This document shows, in pieces, positions 53,693-63,547 of a stretch of DNA of 64,000 nucleotides. The notes below the pieces were generated by a model. It saw nothing but the letters and a program-made list of their open reading frames with translations. It ran no database searches and was not told where the DNA came from. How positions within the stretch are numbered: position 1 is the first letter of the stretch; every line of letters starts with the position of its first letter. Origin of the DNA: Caldithrix sp. (GTDB taxonomy: Bacteria > Zhuqueibacterota > Zhuqueibacteria > Thermofontimicrobiales > Sulfurfontimicrobiaceae); the NCBI GenBank assembly GCA_020722815.1, contig DYKB01000009.1:1-64000 (forward strand), written 5' to 3'. Made by a program: the position numbers and the translations under genes.

Positions 53693-55072
53693 ATGACGAA
53701 ACCGCAACCATCAGAACAGCGACTACCGCCTCAGGCTATTGATGCTGAAATGTCAGTACTGGGTTCTATTCTTATCGAACCGGAAGCAATATCAAGGGTT
53801 ATTGAAATTCTGAATCCTGGTTTTTTTTATAAAAAAGCGCATGAGCGAATTTTCCAGGCAGCAATTGAGCTCTTTGAAAAAAATGAACCCATTGATATTG
53901 TGACCATCTCGAATCAGCTTCAAACAAAGGGGGAGTTGGAAGCAATCGGCGGGAGCTATTATTTAACGCAACTGGTCAATGTCATTCCTTCGGCCGCAAA
54001 TGTTGAATATTATGCGGAAATTGTGCTGGACAAGGCGTTAAAACGGAACCTGATTTCGACTTGTAATGGAATCACGAGTGAATCTTATGAAGACCATGAA
54101 AAAGCATACGATTTGCTGGATAAAGCGGAACAGCAGATTTTTACCTTACGTCAGGGTCGTTCGCGCAAAGGTTTTCAACCCATTAGTCCGATTCTGCATC
54201 AAACAATCGATAAAATTGAAAAAAATGCTTCCCGTGGTTCGAGTATCACCGGTGTACCATCTGGATTTAAAAAATTGGATGAAATTCTGGCTGGATTTCA
54301 AAATTCAGATTTAATTATTCTGGCGGGTCGTCCTTCGATGGGTAAAACCGCTTTGTGTTTGAATATCGCCCGAAATGCGGCGGTGGTTGGGCGGGTCCCC
54401 GTTGGAATTTTTAGTCTGGAAATGGCCAATTATCAATTGGTCATGCGAATGTTATGCAGCGAAGCGCAGGTCAGTTCTCATAAACTTCGAACCGGCCGAT
54501 TGGAGGCAAATGAATGGCCAAATCTGAGCCTGAAGGCTGGAATTTTGGCCGATGCGGCGATTTTTATTGATGACACACCCGCACAGGGCATACTTGAAAT
54601 TCGTGCGAAAGCCAGACGCTTGAAAGTGGAACATGATGTCGGTTTGATTATTCTGGACTATTTACAATTGGTTCAGGGGGTCGGGCGCGTGGAAAGCCGG
54701 CAACAGGAGATTTCACAGATTTCACAGTCGTTAAAAGCGTTGGCCAAAGAATTGGATGTGCCGATTCTGGCACTTTCCCAGCTTTCGCGAGCAGTCGAAG
54801 CCCGACCGGATAAACGACCAATGCTTTCGGATTTGCGGGAATCGGGTGCGATTGAGCAGGATGCGGATGTGGTGATGTTTGTTTATCGCGAAGAGGTTTA
54901 TGCAAAGAATAATCCGGAAGTCGCTGGAATTGCAGAAATTATAATTGGAAAACAACGTAATGGCCCGGTAGGCACGGTAAAACTGGCTTACCGTAATGAG
55001 TATGTCAAATTTGAGAATCTGGCACCAGAGTACTATATGGAAACTGAAGAAGCGGGTGATGCTCCATTTTAA
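53693..55072 (+). CDS. dnaB: Replicative DNA helicase DnaB
   Basis: 459 residues, standard. The N-terminal collar has LPPQAIDAEMSVLGSIL and RIFQAAIELFE. The RecA-like motor has Walker A GRPSMGKTALCLN, Walker B VGLIILDYLQLVQG, the glutamine switch ILALSQLSRAVE, LSDLRESGAIEQDADVVMFVYR, and the arginine-finger region KQRNGPVG. No intein is present. It unwinds the lagging-strand template at the fork. Confidence 0.97.
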   Translation: MTKPQPSEQRLPPQAIDAEMSVLGSILIEPEAISRVIEILNPGFFYKKAHERIFQAAIELFEKNEPIDIVTISNQLQTKGELEAIGGSYYLTQLVNVIPSAANVEYYAEIVLDKALKRNLISTCNGITSESYEDHEKAYDLLDKAEQQIFTLRQGRSRKGFQPISPILHQTIDKIEKNASRGSSITGVPSGFKKLDEILAGFQNSDLIILAGRPSMGKTALCLNIARNAAVVGRVPVGIFSLEMANYQLVMRMLCSEAQVSSHKLRTGRLEANEWPNLSLKAGILADAAIFIDDTPAQGILEIRAKARRLKVEHDVGLIILDYLQLVQGVGRVESRQQEISQISQSLKALAKELDVPILALSQLSRAVEARPDKRPMLSDLRESGAIEQDADVVMFVYREEVYAKNNPEVAGIAEIIIGKQRNGPVGTVKLAYRNEYVKFENLAPEYYMETEEAGDAPF

Positions 55073-55214
55073 CGATTAATTTTATCAATCAGGAGGCACA
55101 AATACCGATATTTCATATTTTACTTTTGTCGATGATATTAAATTATTAGAAAACGATATGAAACCAGATTTATAGGAAGAGGGGCAGGCCATTTAATGAA
55201 GAGGCAGCTTGGAA

Positions 55215-57365
55215 ATGCACGAAAAATATGTCAAGGCCTTAGCGAGATTAATACGAAAATTAGAGAGTTACAGTCAGCAAGTTGATGAAGATCTGGTAAG
55301 ACGCGCTTTTTCATTCAGTTATGATGCGCATAAGGAACAACTTCGGAAATCAGGCGAGCTGTATTTTGAACATCCATTAAAAGTTGCGAAAATCCTGACT
55401 GAATTAAAAATGGATTATGTCACCATCGTGGCAGCACTTTTACATGATGTCGCCGAAGATACAGGCGTTACCATACAGGAAGTCGAGGAAACCTTTGGCA
55501 AGGAAGTGGCCAGCCTGGTCGATGGGGTAACCAAAATCAGTGGCCTCAAATTTGAAAGCACCGAGGAACGCCAGGCTCATAATTTCCGGAAAATGCTCAT
55601 CTCGATGGTGAATGATATGCGGGTCATCCTGATAAAATTCGCTGATCGACTTCATAACATGCGGACAATCGAATTTTTGCCAGAAAAAAAACGGGTTCGA
55701 ATTGCGCTGGAAACTCGTGATGTTTATGCCCCACTCGCGCATCGATTGGGGATTGGGAAGATAAAATGGGAACTGGAAGACCTGGCCTTTAAAGTATTGG
55801 AACCCGATGAGTATAACGCTCTCAAGCAAAAAATTTCAGTTCGCCGCGAAGAACGCGAGCGTGATGTCAATAAATTAACCAAGTTCATTGAAAAAGAGCT
55901 CAACAAAGCCGGTATTGAAGCAGAAGTAACCGGCCGACCCAAGCATCTTTACAGTATTTACCAGAAAATGCAGCGCCGGGGGGTCGCTTTTGATGAAATT
56001 TATGATCTGCTGGCCATCCGGGTTATCGTAAAAAAGGTGGAAGATTGCTATTTCGCGCTGGGAATCGTTCATAATCTTTTTCTACCGATTCATGAACGAT
56101 TCAAAGATTATATTGCAACCCCGAAAAGCAATATGTATCAGTCGTTGCATACCACTATTTTCGGATCAGAAGGGAAAATGTATGAAATTCAAATCCGAAC
56201 CGAAGAGATGCATCGTACGGCTGAGGAAGGAATCGCTGCACATTTTCGGTATAAAGAAGGTAAATTCGTCGATGATGATCTGGATCGCTACCTGGTTTCA
56301 CTGCGTCAAATACTGGATGAGGCAAAAGATCCAACTGAATTCATGGAAAATTTAAAGATTGATCTTTTCCATGAAGAGGTATTTGTCTTCACCCCCAAGG
56401 GCGATTTATTAAAATTACCATTAGGGGCGACTCCGGTTGATTTTGCTTTTGCTGTTCACACCGACATTGGTGTTCACTGTATTGGCGCCAAGGTGAATGG
56501 AAAGATTGTCCCGTTAAATCACCAATTAAATAGTGGTGATACAATTGAAATCATCACGTCAGCGAACCAACGCCCAAATCAGGATTGGATAAAATTTGTC
56601 AAAACCGCCAAAGCGCGAAGTCGAATTAAACGCTGGTTTAAAAACTCTTTATTTGAACAAAGCCTGAAATTAGGCGAAGAAATTATTACCAAGCAGTTCA
56701 AGCGATATAATATTAAACCCGAAGAAAATGTACTGGAAGATATCGCCCAATCTTATGGCTTTTCGAATACCGAGCACTTGTTCGCCTCAATCGGGCGGGG
56801 TGATACACCTTTTCAGGGAGTCATTAAAAAAATCGCCCCTGAAAAGATGGAATCATTAAAAGAAGAGTCGATCTTCAAAAAATTTATTCAACGTGCCCGG
56901 GGCGAATCCAAGGGCGTTCGGGTACAGGGCATTGAAAATCTGCTGATTAATTTTGCGAAGTGTTGTCAACCTGTTCCTGGAGATCGGATTATCGGTTTTA
57001 TCACCCGCGGAAGAGGCGTGGTGGTACACCGGTGTGATTGTAAAAATATTGTTCAGTTAATTGAAGATCCCGATAAAAAGATTGATGTCGAATGGGATGT
57101 CGCCCGGGATAAACAGTTCCTGGTTCAACTTAAACTATTGGGTGAAGATCGAAAACACTTTTTGAAGGATATTACCGAAAGTATTTCATCTACCGACACC
57201 AATATTGTCAGTGTGGTGATGAATGTCAAAGATGCGATTGTACAAAGTAATTTTATTGTCGAAGTTAAAAATTTAAATCATCTCATTCGTGTTATTAATA
57301 AAATTCGGCAAGTTCAGGGGGTCATCAGTGTCGAACGTATCAATGGAACCGGACAATCGACATAA
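55215..57365 (+). CDS. Bifunctional (p)ppGpp synthetase/hydrolase
   Basis: 716 residues of the Rel/SpoT family. The hydrolase HD motif is intact (LLHDVAEDTG near 77, FADRLHNMRTI). The synthetase has GRPKHLYSIYQKM, FDEIYDLLAIRV and YIATPKSNMYQSLHTTI. A TGS domain (VFVFTPKGDLLKLPLGATPVDFAF), the zinc-finger-type CCQPVPGD, and a C-terminal ACT domain follow. It sets alarmone levels in response to starvation. I prefer the ATG at 55215; a TTG at 55209 is in frame and very close to the GAGG site. Confidence 0.95.
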   Translation: MHEKYVKALARLIRKLESYSQQVDEDLVRRAFSFSYDAHKEQLRKSGELYFEHPLKVAKILTELKMDYVTIVAALLHDVAEDTGVTIQEVEETFGKEVASLVDGVTKISGLKFESTEERQAHNFRKMLISMVNDMRVILIKFADRLHNMRTIEFLPEKKRVRIALETRDVYAPLAHRLGIGKIKWELEDLAFKVLEPDEYNALKQKISVRREERERDVNKLTKFIEKELNKAGIEAEVTGRPKHLYSIYQKMQRRGVAFDEIYDLLAIRVIVKKVEDCYFALGIVHNLFLPIHERFKDYIATPKSNMYQSLHTTIFGSEGKMYEIQIRTEEMHRTAEEGIAAHFRYKEGKFVDDDLDRYLVSLRQILDEAKDPTEFMENLKIDLFHEEVFVFTPKGDLLKLPLGATPVDFAFAVHTDIGVHCIGAKVNGKIVPLNHQLNSGDTIEIITSANQRPNQDWIKFVKTAKARSRIKRWFKNSLFEQSLKLGEEIITKQFKRYNIKPEENVLEDIAQSYGFSNTEHLFASIGRGDTPFQGVIKKIAPEKMESLKEESIFKKFIQRARGESKGVRVQGIENLLINFAKCCQPVPGDRIIGFITRGRGVVVHRCDCKNIVQLIEDPDKKIDVEWDVARDKQFLVQLKLLGEDRKHFLKDITESISSTDTNIVSVVMNVKDAIVQSNFIVEVKNLNHLIRVINKIRQVQGVISVERINGTGQST

Positions 57366-57698
57366 AAATATAAAAAATTTTATCATTTGAAAAAAAAATG
57401 ATTGTAATTGTCATAAATCATTGTTAAATTTTAAGAAAGACAATAGCATCAAATCAATAATAGCAACAACTTATCGTTCCAAGCACAACGCGAAGTCTTT
57501 TTTTTATATTAATTCGATAAAATTCGAGTTGTACAACGGAAATTATTTTTTGTAGATGATCGGATGAAAAAACTGAGGTATTTTAACAAATAAAATCTCA
57601 GACAATTTTAAAGTTGAGCGCATTCTTTATTGTCAGGGAGTACTAATTTGAAGAAGAAAATCAACAATTCATTGATCTTAAATTAAGGAGCAGGATTC
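57366..57698. other. Intergenic region before the second HU-like gene
   Basis: 333 bases, AT-rich, no gene seen. A weak ATCATTT/AAATGAT hairpin (57382-57402) follows the rel stop, and a CTGAG/CTCAG hairpin lies near 57573-57601. AAGGAG precedes the HU-like ATG. Confidence 0.5.
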
Positions 57699-58019
57699 AT
57701 GAAACGAACAATAACCAAAAAAGATGTCTCAAAACGAACCGCGAAATTAATCGGCGAGAAAATTTATTTGACCGAGAAGGTTGTTGATGGCATCTTCGCC
57801 ACTTTACGTGAATTCATGGCAGAAGCGGATCCGGATATTCGTATTGAAATTCGAGACTTTGGCGTGTTTGAAATTAAAACCACAAAACCAAAACCCAAAG
57901 CCCGCAATCCCAAAACGGGTGAAATTATTTATGTACCTGCCCGGCGTAAAACGCATTTTAAAGCTGGAAAACTATTAAAAGAAGTTTTAAAACAACCTTT
58001 ACCTAAAAAAGAAGCCTAA
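57699..58019 (+). CDS. HU/IHF-family DNA-binding protein
   Basis: 106 residues. It has the HU fold order: TKKDVSKRTAKLIGEKIYLTEKVVDGIFATLREFM, IEIRDFGVFEIKTTKPKPKARNPKTGEIIYVPARRKTHFKAG. The arm tip RNPKTGE carries the intercalating proline. It is slightly longer than HU because of a basic C-terminal tail (LKQPLPKKEA), and its N-terminal helix is IHF-like. It is a single-gene unit with its own terminator at 58050-58087. It may have a different binding preference from the HU at 35640. Confidence 0.93.
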   Translation: MKRTITKKDVSKRTAKLIGEKIYLTEKVVDGIFATLREFMAEADPDIRIEIRDFGVFEIKTTKPKPKARNPKTGEIIYVPARRKTHFKAGKLLKEVLKQPLPKKEA

Positions 58020-58049
58020 ATTTTGAAAAAAAAAATTCTAACCCGACTT

Positions 58050-58087
58050 CACCGTTAGAAGGAATTCTTTCTTCTAACGGGTGATTT
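58050..58087 (+). terminator. Rho-independent terminator after the HU-like gene
   Basis: A 10-base stem, CCGTTAGAAG with CTTCTAACGG, has a 9-base loop; the stem can be extended by a bulged CA/TG pair. ATTTTTG follows. It starts 33 bases after the stop. Confidence 0.8.
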
Positions 58088-58269
58088 TTGATGCTTTGTA
58101 AGAAAAAATTTTTATTTCATTAAACGAATTTCGATTTTTAAATCAATTTTACCGATTTATTTTTCAGATACGATTCATTTAAACCTATCAAAATATTTTC
58201 GCATCAGAAAATTTGCGGAAAGGAACCAGACATTCTTATGAAAAACGCCAGCGCCAGGAACCGGATGAT

Positions 58270-59934
58270 ATGAAAAGAGATGTGGTTTTAGCGATTCTGT
58301 TTGCATTTCTCATTACTTTTTCTTTTCCCCCCTTTCAGGCTGGATTTTTGGCATTCGGTGCTTTAATTCCCTTATTCCTGCTTCTTCAGAACAAATCCAG
58401 AAAAGAAGCCTTCAGTTGGTCCTATCTGGCCGGATTATTGACGAATTTAATGCTTTTATATTGGATTGGCTGGTCAACACTGGCCGGTGCATTCGCTGCA
58501 ATTTTAGTATTACCACTTTATCTCTCATTATTTTCCATCATTCACGTTTCGTTTATAAAAAAATGGGGTACAAATGCAATTTTTGTCGCTCCAATTACAT
58601 GGACTGCCATTGAGTGGATAAAAAGTCTGGGCGAAATCAGTTTTCCCTGGTTCACGATTGGCTACTCCCAAAGTTATTACCTCCCGCTCATTCAATTTGC
58701 TTCCTATACCGGCATCTATGGGGTGTCCTTTTGGGTTATTTTATTAAACGTCATTTTATTTAATTTGTACAAAAATTCATCACATCCCGGAAAACGACGC
58801 ATCTATTTTGCTATTTTTATTATCCTGCTTGCAATCCCCTATTTGCATGGCAAATACACCATACCTGAAAAAATTTCCGGTGACTTAAATTCTGTCCGGG
58901 TGAGTGTTGTTCAGGGAAGCATTGATCCTTTTAAAAAATGGAAATTCGAATATAAAGACACCAGTTTTGTGGCTTATGAAAAGTTAACACGCCTGGTCGC
59001 CAGGGAAAATCCGGATCTCATTGTCTGGCCCGAAACAGCCACGCCCTGTTGGTTAAAGCATGAATACGAGTATCTTCATCGAATTATCATGTTAGTCGAT
59101 TCATTAAACACCCCCCTTTTAACAGGCACACCTGATTATAAATATATTTCAGAAATGGTATATCGCACTTATAACGCCGCCATCTTAATTGCCCCTAAAA
59201 ATCCGGCAATTAAAACTTATTGGAAAATGCGATTGGTACCATTTGGGGAGAGAGTTCCTTTTGAAGATACATTTCCATTTACCTTAATCACGGAATTTTT
59301 GAATAAAATGGAAATGGGTCAGGGAAATTTTTCACCCGGTACTGAACCGGTTGTTTTCGCGGTTTTGCCAAAATCAAAACAAAAATTGTTAAAAGTATTT
59401 TCACCGGCTGAAGAGGAAATATTAAATGAGTTGGCGCAACTGCTCGAAAAAACCGAAAACGCTGATTCATCAAAAAATAAACCGGATTCACTTTTACTAA
59501 CGGCAAAAACAACCACAAATAACGATTCTGTCAGATTCAGTGTAGCAATCTGTTACGAGTCCATATTCCCCGATATCGTCCAAACTTTCGTGAAAAAGGG
59601 TGCCCAATTTTTACTAGTCATTACCAATGACGCCTGGTTTGGTCGGACATCCATGCCATTTCAGCATAATCAATATGCCGTTTTCCGAGCCATAGAAAAC
59701 CGGGTGAGCATTGCCAGATGTTCCAACGCGGGCATTTCCTCGTTTATCAATCCGTATGGACAAATGACAAAAGTCTCTACCCTGCTCAAACCAGAAGCAT
59801 TAACTGAAAATCTGCCGATTCTCAAAGAAAAATCTTTTTATGCCCAATATGGGAATATATTTGCCAATATTTTGCTTTTTATCAGCTTCATATTACTTAT
59901 CATGCTCCTTTTTATTCCCTTTCGAAAACGATAA
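58270..59934 (+). CDS. lnt: Apolipoprotein N-acyltransferase
   Basis: 554 residues. About six N-terminal membrane segments contain FSFPPFQAGFLAFGALIP and SFPWFTIGYSQ. The periplasmic nitrilase domain has the triad E255 (IVWPETATPCW), K319 (YWKMRLVPFGE) and C428 (AICYESIFPDI), then ITNDAWFGRTSMPFQH. A final membrane segment is at the C-terminus. It adds the third acyl chain to lipoproteins, consistent with the DUF4837 and BamD-like lipoproteins in this window. Between K319 and C428 there are about 109 residues rather than about 52 as in E. coli, including a charged, serine/threonine-rich insert. The TTG-initiated frame at 58213 is less likely than the ATG at 58270. Confidence 0.93.
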   Translation: MKRDVVLAILFAFLITFSFPPFQAGFLAFGALIPLFLLLQNKSRKEAFSWSYLAGLLTNLMLLYWIGWSTLAGAFAAILVLPLYLSLFSIIHVSFIKKWGTNAIFVAPITWTAIEWIKSLGEISFPWFTIGYSQSYYLPLIQFASYTGIYGVSFWVILLNVILFNLYKNSSHPGKRRIYFAIFIILLAIPYLHGKYTIPEKISGDLNSVRVSVVQGSIDPFKKWKFEYKDTSFVAYEKLTRLVARENPDLIVWPETATPCWLKHEYEYLHRIIMLVDSLNTPLLTGTPDYKYISEMVYRTYNAAILIAPKNPAIKTYWKMRLVPFGERVPFEDTFPFTLITEFLNKMEMGQGNFSPGTEPVVFAVLPKSKQKLLKVFSPAEEEILNELAQLLEKTENADSSKNKPDSLLLTAKTTTNNDSVRFSVAICYESIFPDIVQTFVKKGAQFLLVITNDAWFGRTSMPFQHNQYAVFRAIENRVSIARCSNAGISSFINPYGQMTKVSTLLKPEALTENLPILKEKSFYAQYGNIFANILLFISFILLIMLLFIPFRKR

Positions 59935-60126
59935 CATCTCATCTTAATTGCATTTTTATGATTTTCAGGTCTCTAATTTGTAATACTATTTCCCAAAAAA
60001 TAAAAATTGATATAATTCAAGACAGGAACCTTTTGAGTCAATTCACGTCTAAGAATGATATGGATTCCTGAACACTTAATTAAATGATGCCCCGATCAGT
60101 AAACTTATTCAAACGAATGCAACATT

Positions 60127-61146
60127 ATGTCCAGAAAAATAGTCAAGTTTATCTGCTTTTATTTAATCTTTCACGGTTTTTTACCTGATGAAATACCAGC
60201 ATCACACTATGGAACCATCAGTCAGTCAAAATGTCGTTCGCTGGCAATGGGAGGTGCATTTTCGGCGGTTCAGGATAATCTTGCTGCCTTTCTATATAAT
60301 CCAGCCGCTTTTTCACAATATACATCACCCCAAAAGCTGAAAATTTCATTTTATTTGAATCCAGTGGCACCGATAGTGGCCGGTTACGACTATCAAAAAA
60401 TGAAGGATGCGGAACAGGATCAACTCCTGAAGGAGATCCTGAAAACCGCAGCACTGGGAATTAAAGGGATTAGCTTCTCGCTGAATGCGGTGGAGACTGG
60501 ATTTGTTTTTCTGGAAGAACAAATCCCGCAAAGTTCTCAGGCCGATTTTTTTTCAACCCAATCATTCTGGTCAAACTATTCGCATTCTTTCTTTTTTCGT
60601 CTCCGTTTAGCACCTCAGGTTGCAATCGGGGTGAATACAACCCTTTATCATCAGGATCAAATACGTCAGAAAAAATTGCATTTCGGGAACAGCTATGGTA
60701 TTTTTATTTCCCCCAATCCAAAAACTTCTGTTGGCGTTTATTATTTTGCATTGCCAGATCAATTTTCAAATTATCGCGAAAAATTAGACCGGCTGGGACA
60801 TGATACGGTCAATATTGGCGTGGCATATCATCCCGAAACCGCAACAACCATCGCGCTGGACGTCCGCAACATCACCCAGGAAGAGGCCACTCATGCCAGA
60901 GAAATTCATGTCGGCCTGGAGCGAAATTTTGGGAACTGGTTTTCACTCCGCAGTGGGTGGTTTCAAACAACTTCGAACATCCAATGTTATGCAGGCGGGA
61001 TTGGTCTGTTGGCCGATAATCTTTTCAAAAAAGCCGATAATCAATTGCGGAATCCTTTTTATATAATAAATTATTCACTGGTTGTCGAACAATCCAAGCG
61101 TCAGCAGTTGAATTGGCATTTTTTCTCTTTCACCATCCGAATCTAA
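60127..61146 (+). CDS. Outer-membrane barrel protein, PorV/UPF0164-like
   Basis: 339 residues. An N-terminal hydrophobic stretch (IVKFICFYLIFHGFL) acts as signal peptide. The next part, KCRSLAMGGAFSAVQDNLAAFLYNPAAF, is the glycine- and asparagine-rich beginning of PorV/FadL-like barrels. Amphipathic strands fill the rest, ending in FFSFTIRI, a suitable last barrel strand. Its cargo is unknown. It is followed after 56 bases by a small secreted/membrane protein and a BamD-like lipoprotein, suggesting an envelope-assembly group. Confidence 0.8.
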   Translation: MSRKIVKFICFYLIFHGFLPDEIPASHYGTISQSKCRSLAMGGAFSAVQDNLAAFLYNPAAFSQYTSPQKLKISFYLNPVAPIVAGYDYQKMKDAEQDQLLKEILKTAALGIKGISFSLNAVETGFVFLEEQIPQSSQADFFSTQSFWSNYSHSFFFRLRLAPQVAIGVNTTLYHQDQIRQKKLHFGNSYGIFISPNPKTSVGVYYFALPDQFSNYREKLDRLGHDTVNIGVAYHPETATTIALDVRNITQEEATHAREIHVGLERNFGNWFSLRSGWFQTTSNIQCYAGGIGLLADNLFKKADNQLRNPFYIINYSLVVEQSKRQQLNWHFFSFTIRI

Positions 61147-61202
61147 GGAACTTTGCATATTCAAGAGAGTAAGATAACTATAATTTTTAAGTCCTTAATT
61201 CT

Positions 61203-61865
61203 ATGAAAATCAAAATTTTTTTCTATTTTTTGATTGTTTATTTATATTTTTCAGGGAACACCCTGGCCTCCTCAGTCCAAACCAATTTTGAGGTTTTAAG
61301 AAGCTTGAGTCGCCAAAAAATCGAACCCTGTCTAAAATACAATTTAACGAATCAAAATCTTCCTGTTCAAATAATTAATCAAGATGCTACCGATTCTACA
61401 GGCTGGTTTTTCGAAGCAATTTTATTTGAAATTCTTCAGACACTAAAAATCGATTCGATTCAAGTCGGTCATCGGGAACAATCCGATTCATTAAGCAGTC
61501 AATTATTTTCAGGCTATCAAATCGCTTATCGACAGATAGCTTTAAAAATAAATTATCAATCTCCAGATAAATGGACGTTTGGGGCACCCAAAACCATTAT
61601 TCGTGAAGCAACGGTTAAACTTTATATTAAAATAGAATTAAAAACGCGACTCACAACGCAGATTATCTGGAGTGATATTCTGGAAAATAATGCTATGGAA
61701 GAAATTCCTTCGCAGGAATTGAAAAATATCGAATATACCCATTTGGATTTTACATGTGCAGCCGTACCCAATGTCAGTATTTATCAACATATAATAGAAC
61801 CAATGATCATTATCGGCGCAACCGGTTGGATGATCTATCTTTTTTATTCATTTAGAAGCCGATAA
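61203..61865 (+). CDS. Exported protein with C-terminal membrane segment, unknown function
   Basis: 220 residues. An N-terminal signal peptide (FFYFLIVYLYFSGNTLASS) and a C-terminal hydrophobic segment (PMIIIGATGWMIYLFYSF) followed by a short basic end place the middle in the periplasm, tethered to a membrane. The middle shows mixed helices and strands with no recognised domain. The gene ends 25 bases before the BamD-like start and follows the barrel gene, so an envelope role is likely. I do not recognise the family. Confidence 0.75.
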   Translation: MKIKIFFYFLIVYLYFSGNTLASSVQTNFEVLRSLSRQKIEPCLKYNLTNQNLPVQIINQDATDSTGWFFEAILFEILQTLKIDSIQVGHREQSDSLSSQLFSGYQIAYRQIALKINYQSPDKWTFGAPKTIIREATVKLYIKIELKTRLTTQIIWSDILENNAMEEIPSQELKNIEYTHLDFTCAAVPNVSIYQHIIEPMIIIGATGWMIYLFYSFRSR

Positions 61866-61890
61866 TTTTCGGATTATGAGGGAAAATTGC

Positions 61891-62919
61891 ATGCTCAACA
61901 GGTTTTGGTTTTTTATCGCGCTGGGTTTATTATTTTTTACAGCCTGTTTTAAAAATAGTTTTCAGAGTAGTCTGGCCCCGAAAGAACATTTTGACAGGGG
62001 AATGGAACAATTTAATAATCAGCAATATAAAAAAGCACAAAAGCATTTGGATGTTTATATTCAATTACGTCAGGATTCTGTATTCACCCCCCAGGCGATT
62101 TATTATGTGGGTGAATCTTTCTATCATTTAAAAAAATATTCCGAAGCCCAACAGTATTATAACCGACTCAAATGGAATTATCCAAACAATCCACTTGCCA
62201 GTGTCGCCAATGAAAAAATAAATATGTGCTATCAGGCGCAATTTCAGGAGGCCAAGCGGATGTTCGATAAGGAAGATTATCTGGATGCGCGTGATGCATT
62301 TAAGGTGATTATCCTCAGTAGTCGAGCAGGGGCCGTTATTGATTCGGCACGATTTTATTATGCCGACTGCTATTATCACACCAAGGAGTATATCCTCGCC
62401 ATTAGTGAATTTCAACGCCTGCGCCAGCTTTTCTCCGAAAGTCCCTTGGCAGACGATGCGCAATTTAAGATTGCCATGTGTTATTATAAATTATCTCCTG
62501 GCTATGCCCTGGATCAGGAGTATACGCTTCAGGCAATCAAGGAATTTCAGTTGTTTTTGGAACTCTACCCAGATAGTGAATATCGTCAGGAAGGTGACGC
62601 CCGTTATCTGGATTTGCGAATGAAAATTGCGAAAAAGGAATATAAGACCGGTGATTTGTATCGGAAAATGGGCGAATTTGAAGCGGCTATTATCTCTTAC
62701 CAAAAAGTCATGAATGAATACTATGATACCAGTTATGCGCCTGAAGCTCTTTATTGGCAGGGTGTGTGTTATAAAAACCTGAAGGATTGGTCAGCCGCGC
62801 GGGAGGCTTTCAGTAAATTCGTCGGTAATTCAAAATATTCACAACACAAATACCAATCCCGTGCTCAGTCAGCCCTGGAAGCGATAAATAAAAAGTTGGA
62901 AGTAACACAATCCAATTAA
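61891..62919 (+). CDS. BamD/YfiO-like outer-membrane assembly lipoprotein
   Basis: 342 residues. The lipobox is FFTAC, with the cysteine about 21 residues from the start. The mature protein is a row of TPR-like helical pairs: HFDRGMEQFNNQQYKKAQKHL, AIYYVGESFYHLKKYSEAQQYY, and AIISYQKVMNEYYDTSYAPEALY. This is the layout of BamD and of related TPR lipoproteins such as CpoB; it is longer than E. coli BamD (245). The ATG at 61891, with GAGGGA upstream, is preferred to an ATG at 61876. The barrel gene two places upstream would be a natural client of the BAM complex. Confidence 0.8.
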   Translation: MLNRFWFFIALGLLFFTACFKNSFQSSLAPKEHFDRGMEQFNNQQYKKAQKHLDVYIQLRQDSVFTPQAIYYVGESFYHLKKYSEAQQYYNRLKWNYPNNPLASVANEKINMCYQAQFQEAKRMFDKEDYLDARDAFKVIILSSRAGAVIDSARFYYADCYYHTKEYILAISEFQRLRQLFSESPLADDAQFKIAMCYYKLSPGYALDQEYTLQAIKEFQLFLELYPDSEYRQEGDARYLDLRMKIAKKEYKTGDLYRKMGEFEAAIISYQKVMNEYYDTSYAPEALYWQGVCYKNLKDWSAAREAFSKFVGNSKYSQHKYQSRAQSALEAINKKLEVTQSN

Positions 62920-62956
62920 CCACAACCAGTCTTTGATCAAATCAGGAGATACTTAC

Positions 62957-63547
62957 TTGAAATTAGGGCTTTATGGTGGTACTTTTGATCCGATACATAC
63001 TGGCCATTTAATTCTCGCAGAAAGTGTACGTTCCCAATTGGCACTTGATAGAATTCTATTCATTCCGGCTGCAATTCCCCCGCATAAAAAAGATTCGAAA
63101 ATCACAGAATCGGCAATTCGATATGAAATGATTCAATTGGCAATTGCAAACAATCCTCATTTTGAAGTTTCACCAATCGATATTGATCGCAAGGGCGTTT
63201 CCTATACGGTTGATACCATTAAAATAATTCAAGAACAAATGCAGCTACAGCGCGAAGAGCTGTTTTTTATCATCGGTGCCGATAATATTCTGGGATTTCC
63301 TTCCTGGCACAAGCCCGCTGAAATTTTGGAACTATGTCAAATTGTCGTCTTGCCACGGCCTGAAATCGATTTAAAAAATATCCATCCGATGTTAAAAGAT
63401 AAGATATTGGTCGTGAAAACCCCACTTATCGAAATTTCTTCTTCAGTGATTCGACAGTTAATTAAGCAGGATCGGTCGATCCGGTATCTCGTGCCAGAGC
63501 CCGTTTTTCATTATTTAAGAAGAAATCAGGTATATCAGCCAGAATGA
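62957..63547 (+). CDS. nadD: Nicotinate-nucleotide adenylyltransferase
   Basis: 196 residues, normal length. It starts LKLGLYGGTFDPIHTGHLILAE, with the GxFxPxHxGH nucleotidyl-transfer motif, and has PPHKK, FFIIGADNILGFPSWHK and ISSSVIRQLI (the ISSTxIR motif). It makes NaAD from nicotinate mononucleotide and ATP. The start is a TTG at 62957: AGGAG stands at 62942-62946 with suitable spacing, while a TTG at 62933 would lie upstream of that site. nadK, later in the same pathway, is at 43741. Confidence 0.93.
   Translation: MKLGLYGGTFDPIHTGHLILAESVRSQLALDRILFIPAAIPPHKKDSKITESAIRYEMIQLAIANNPHFEVSPIDIDRKGVSYTVDTIKIIQEQMQLQREELFFIIGADNILGFPSWHKPAEILELCQIVVLPRPEIDLKNIHPMLKDKILVVKTPLIEISSSVIRQLIKQDRSIRYLVPEPVFHYLRRNQVYQPE

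Noticed and set aside
55090..55176. Possible mini-gene after an AGGAGG site between dnaB and rel
   Set aside because: A frame reading TDISYFTFVDD and onward exists after a good ribosome-like site, but there is no ATG, GTG or TTG at a usable distance.
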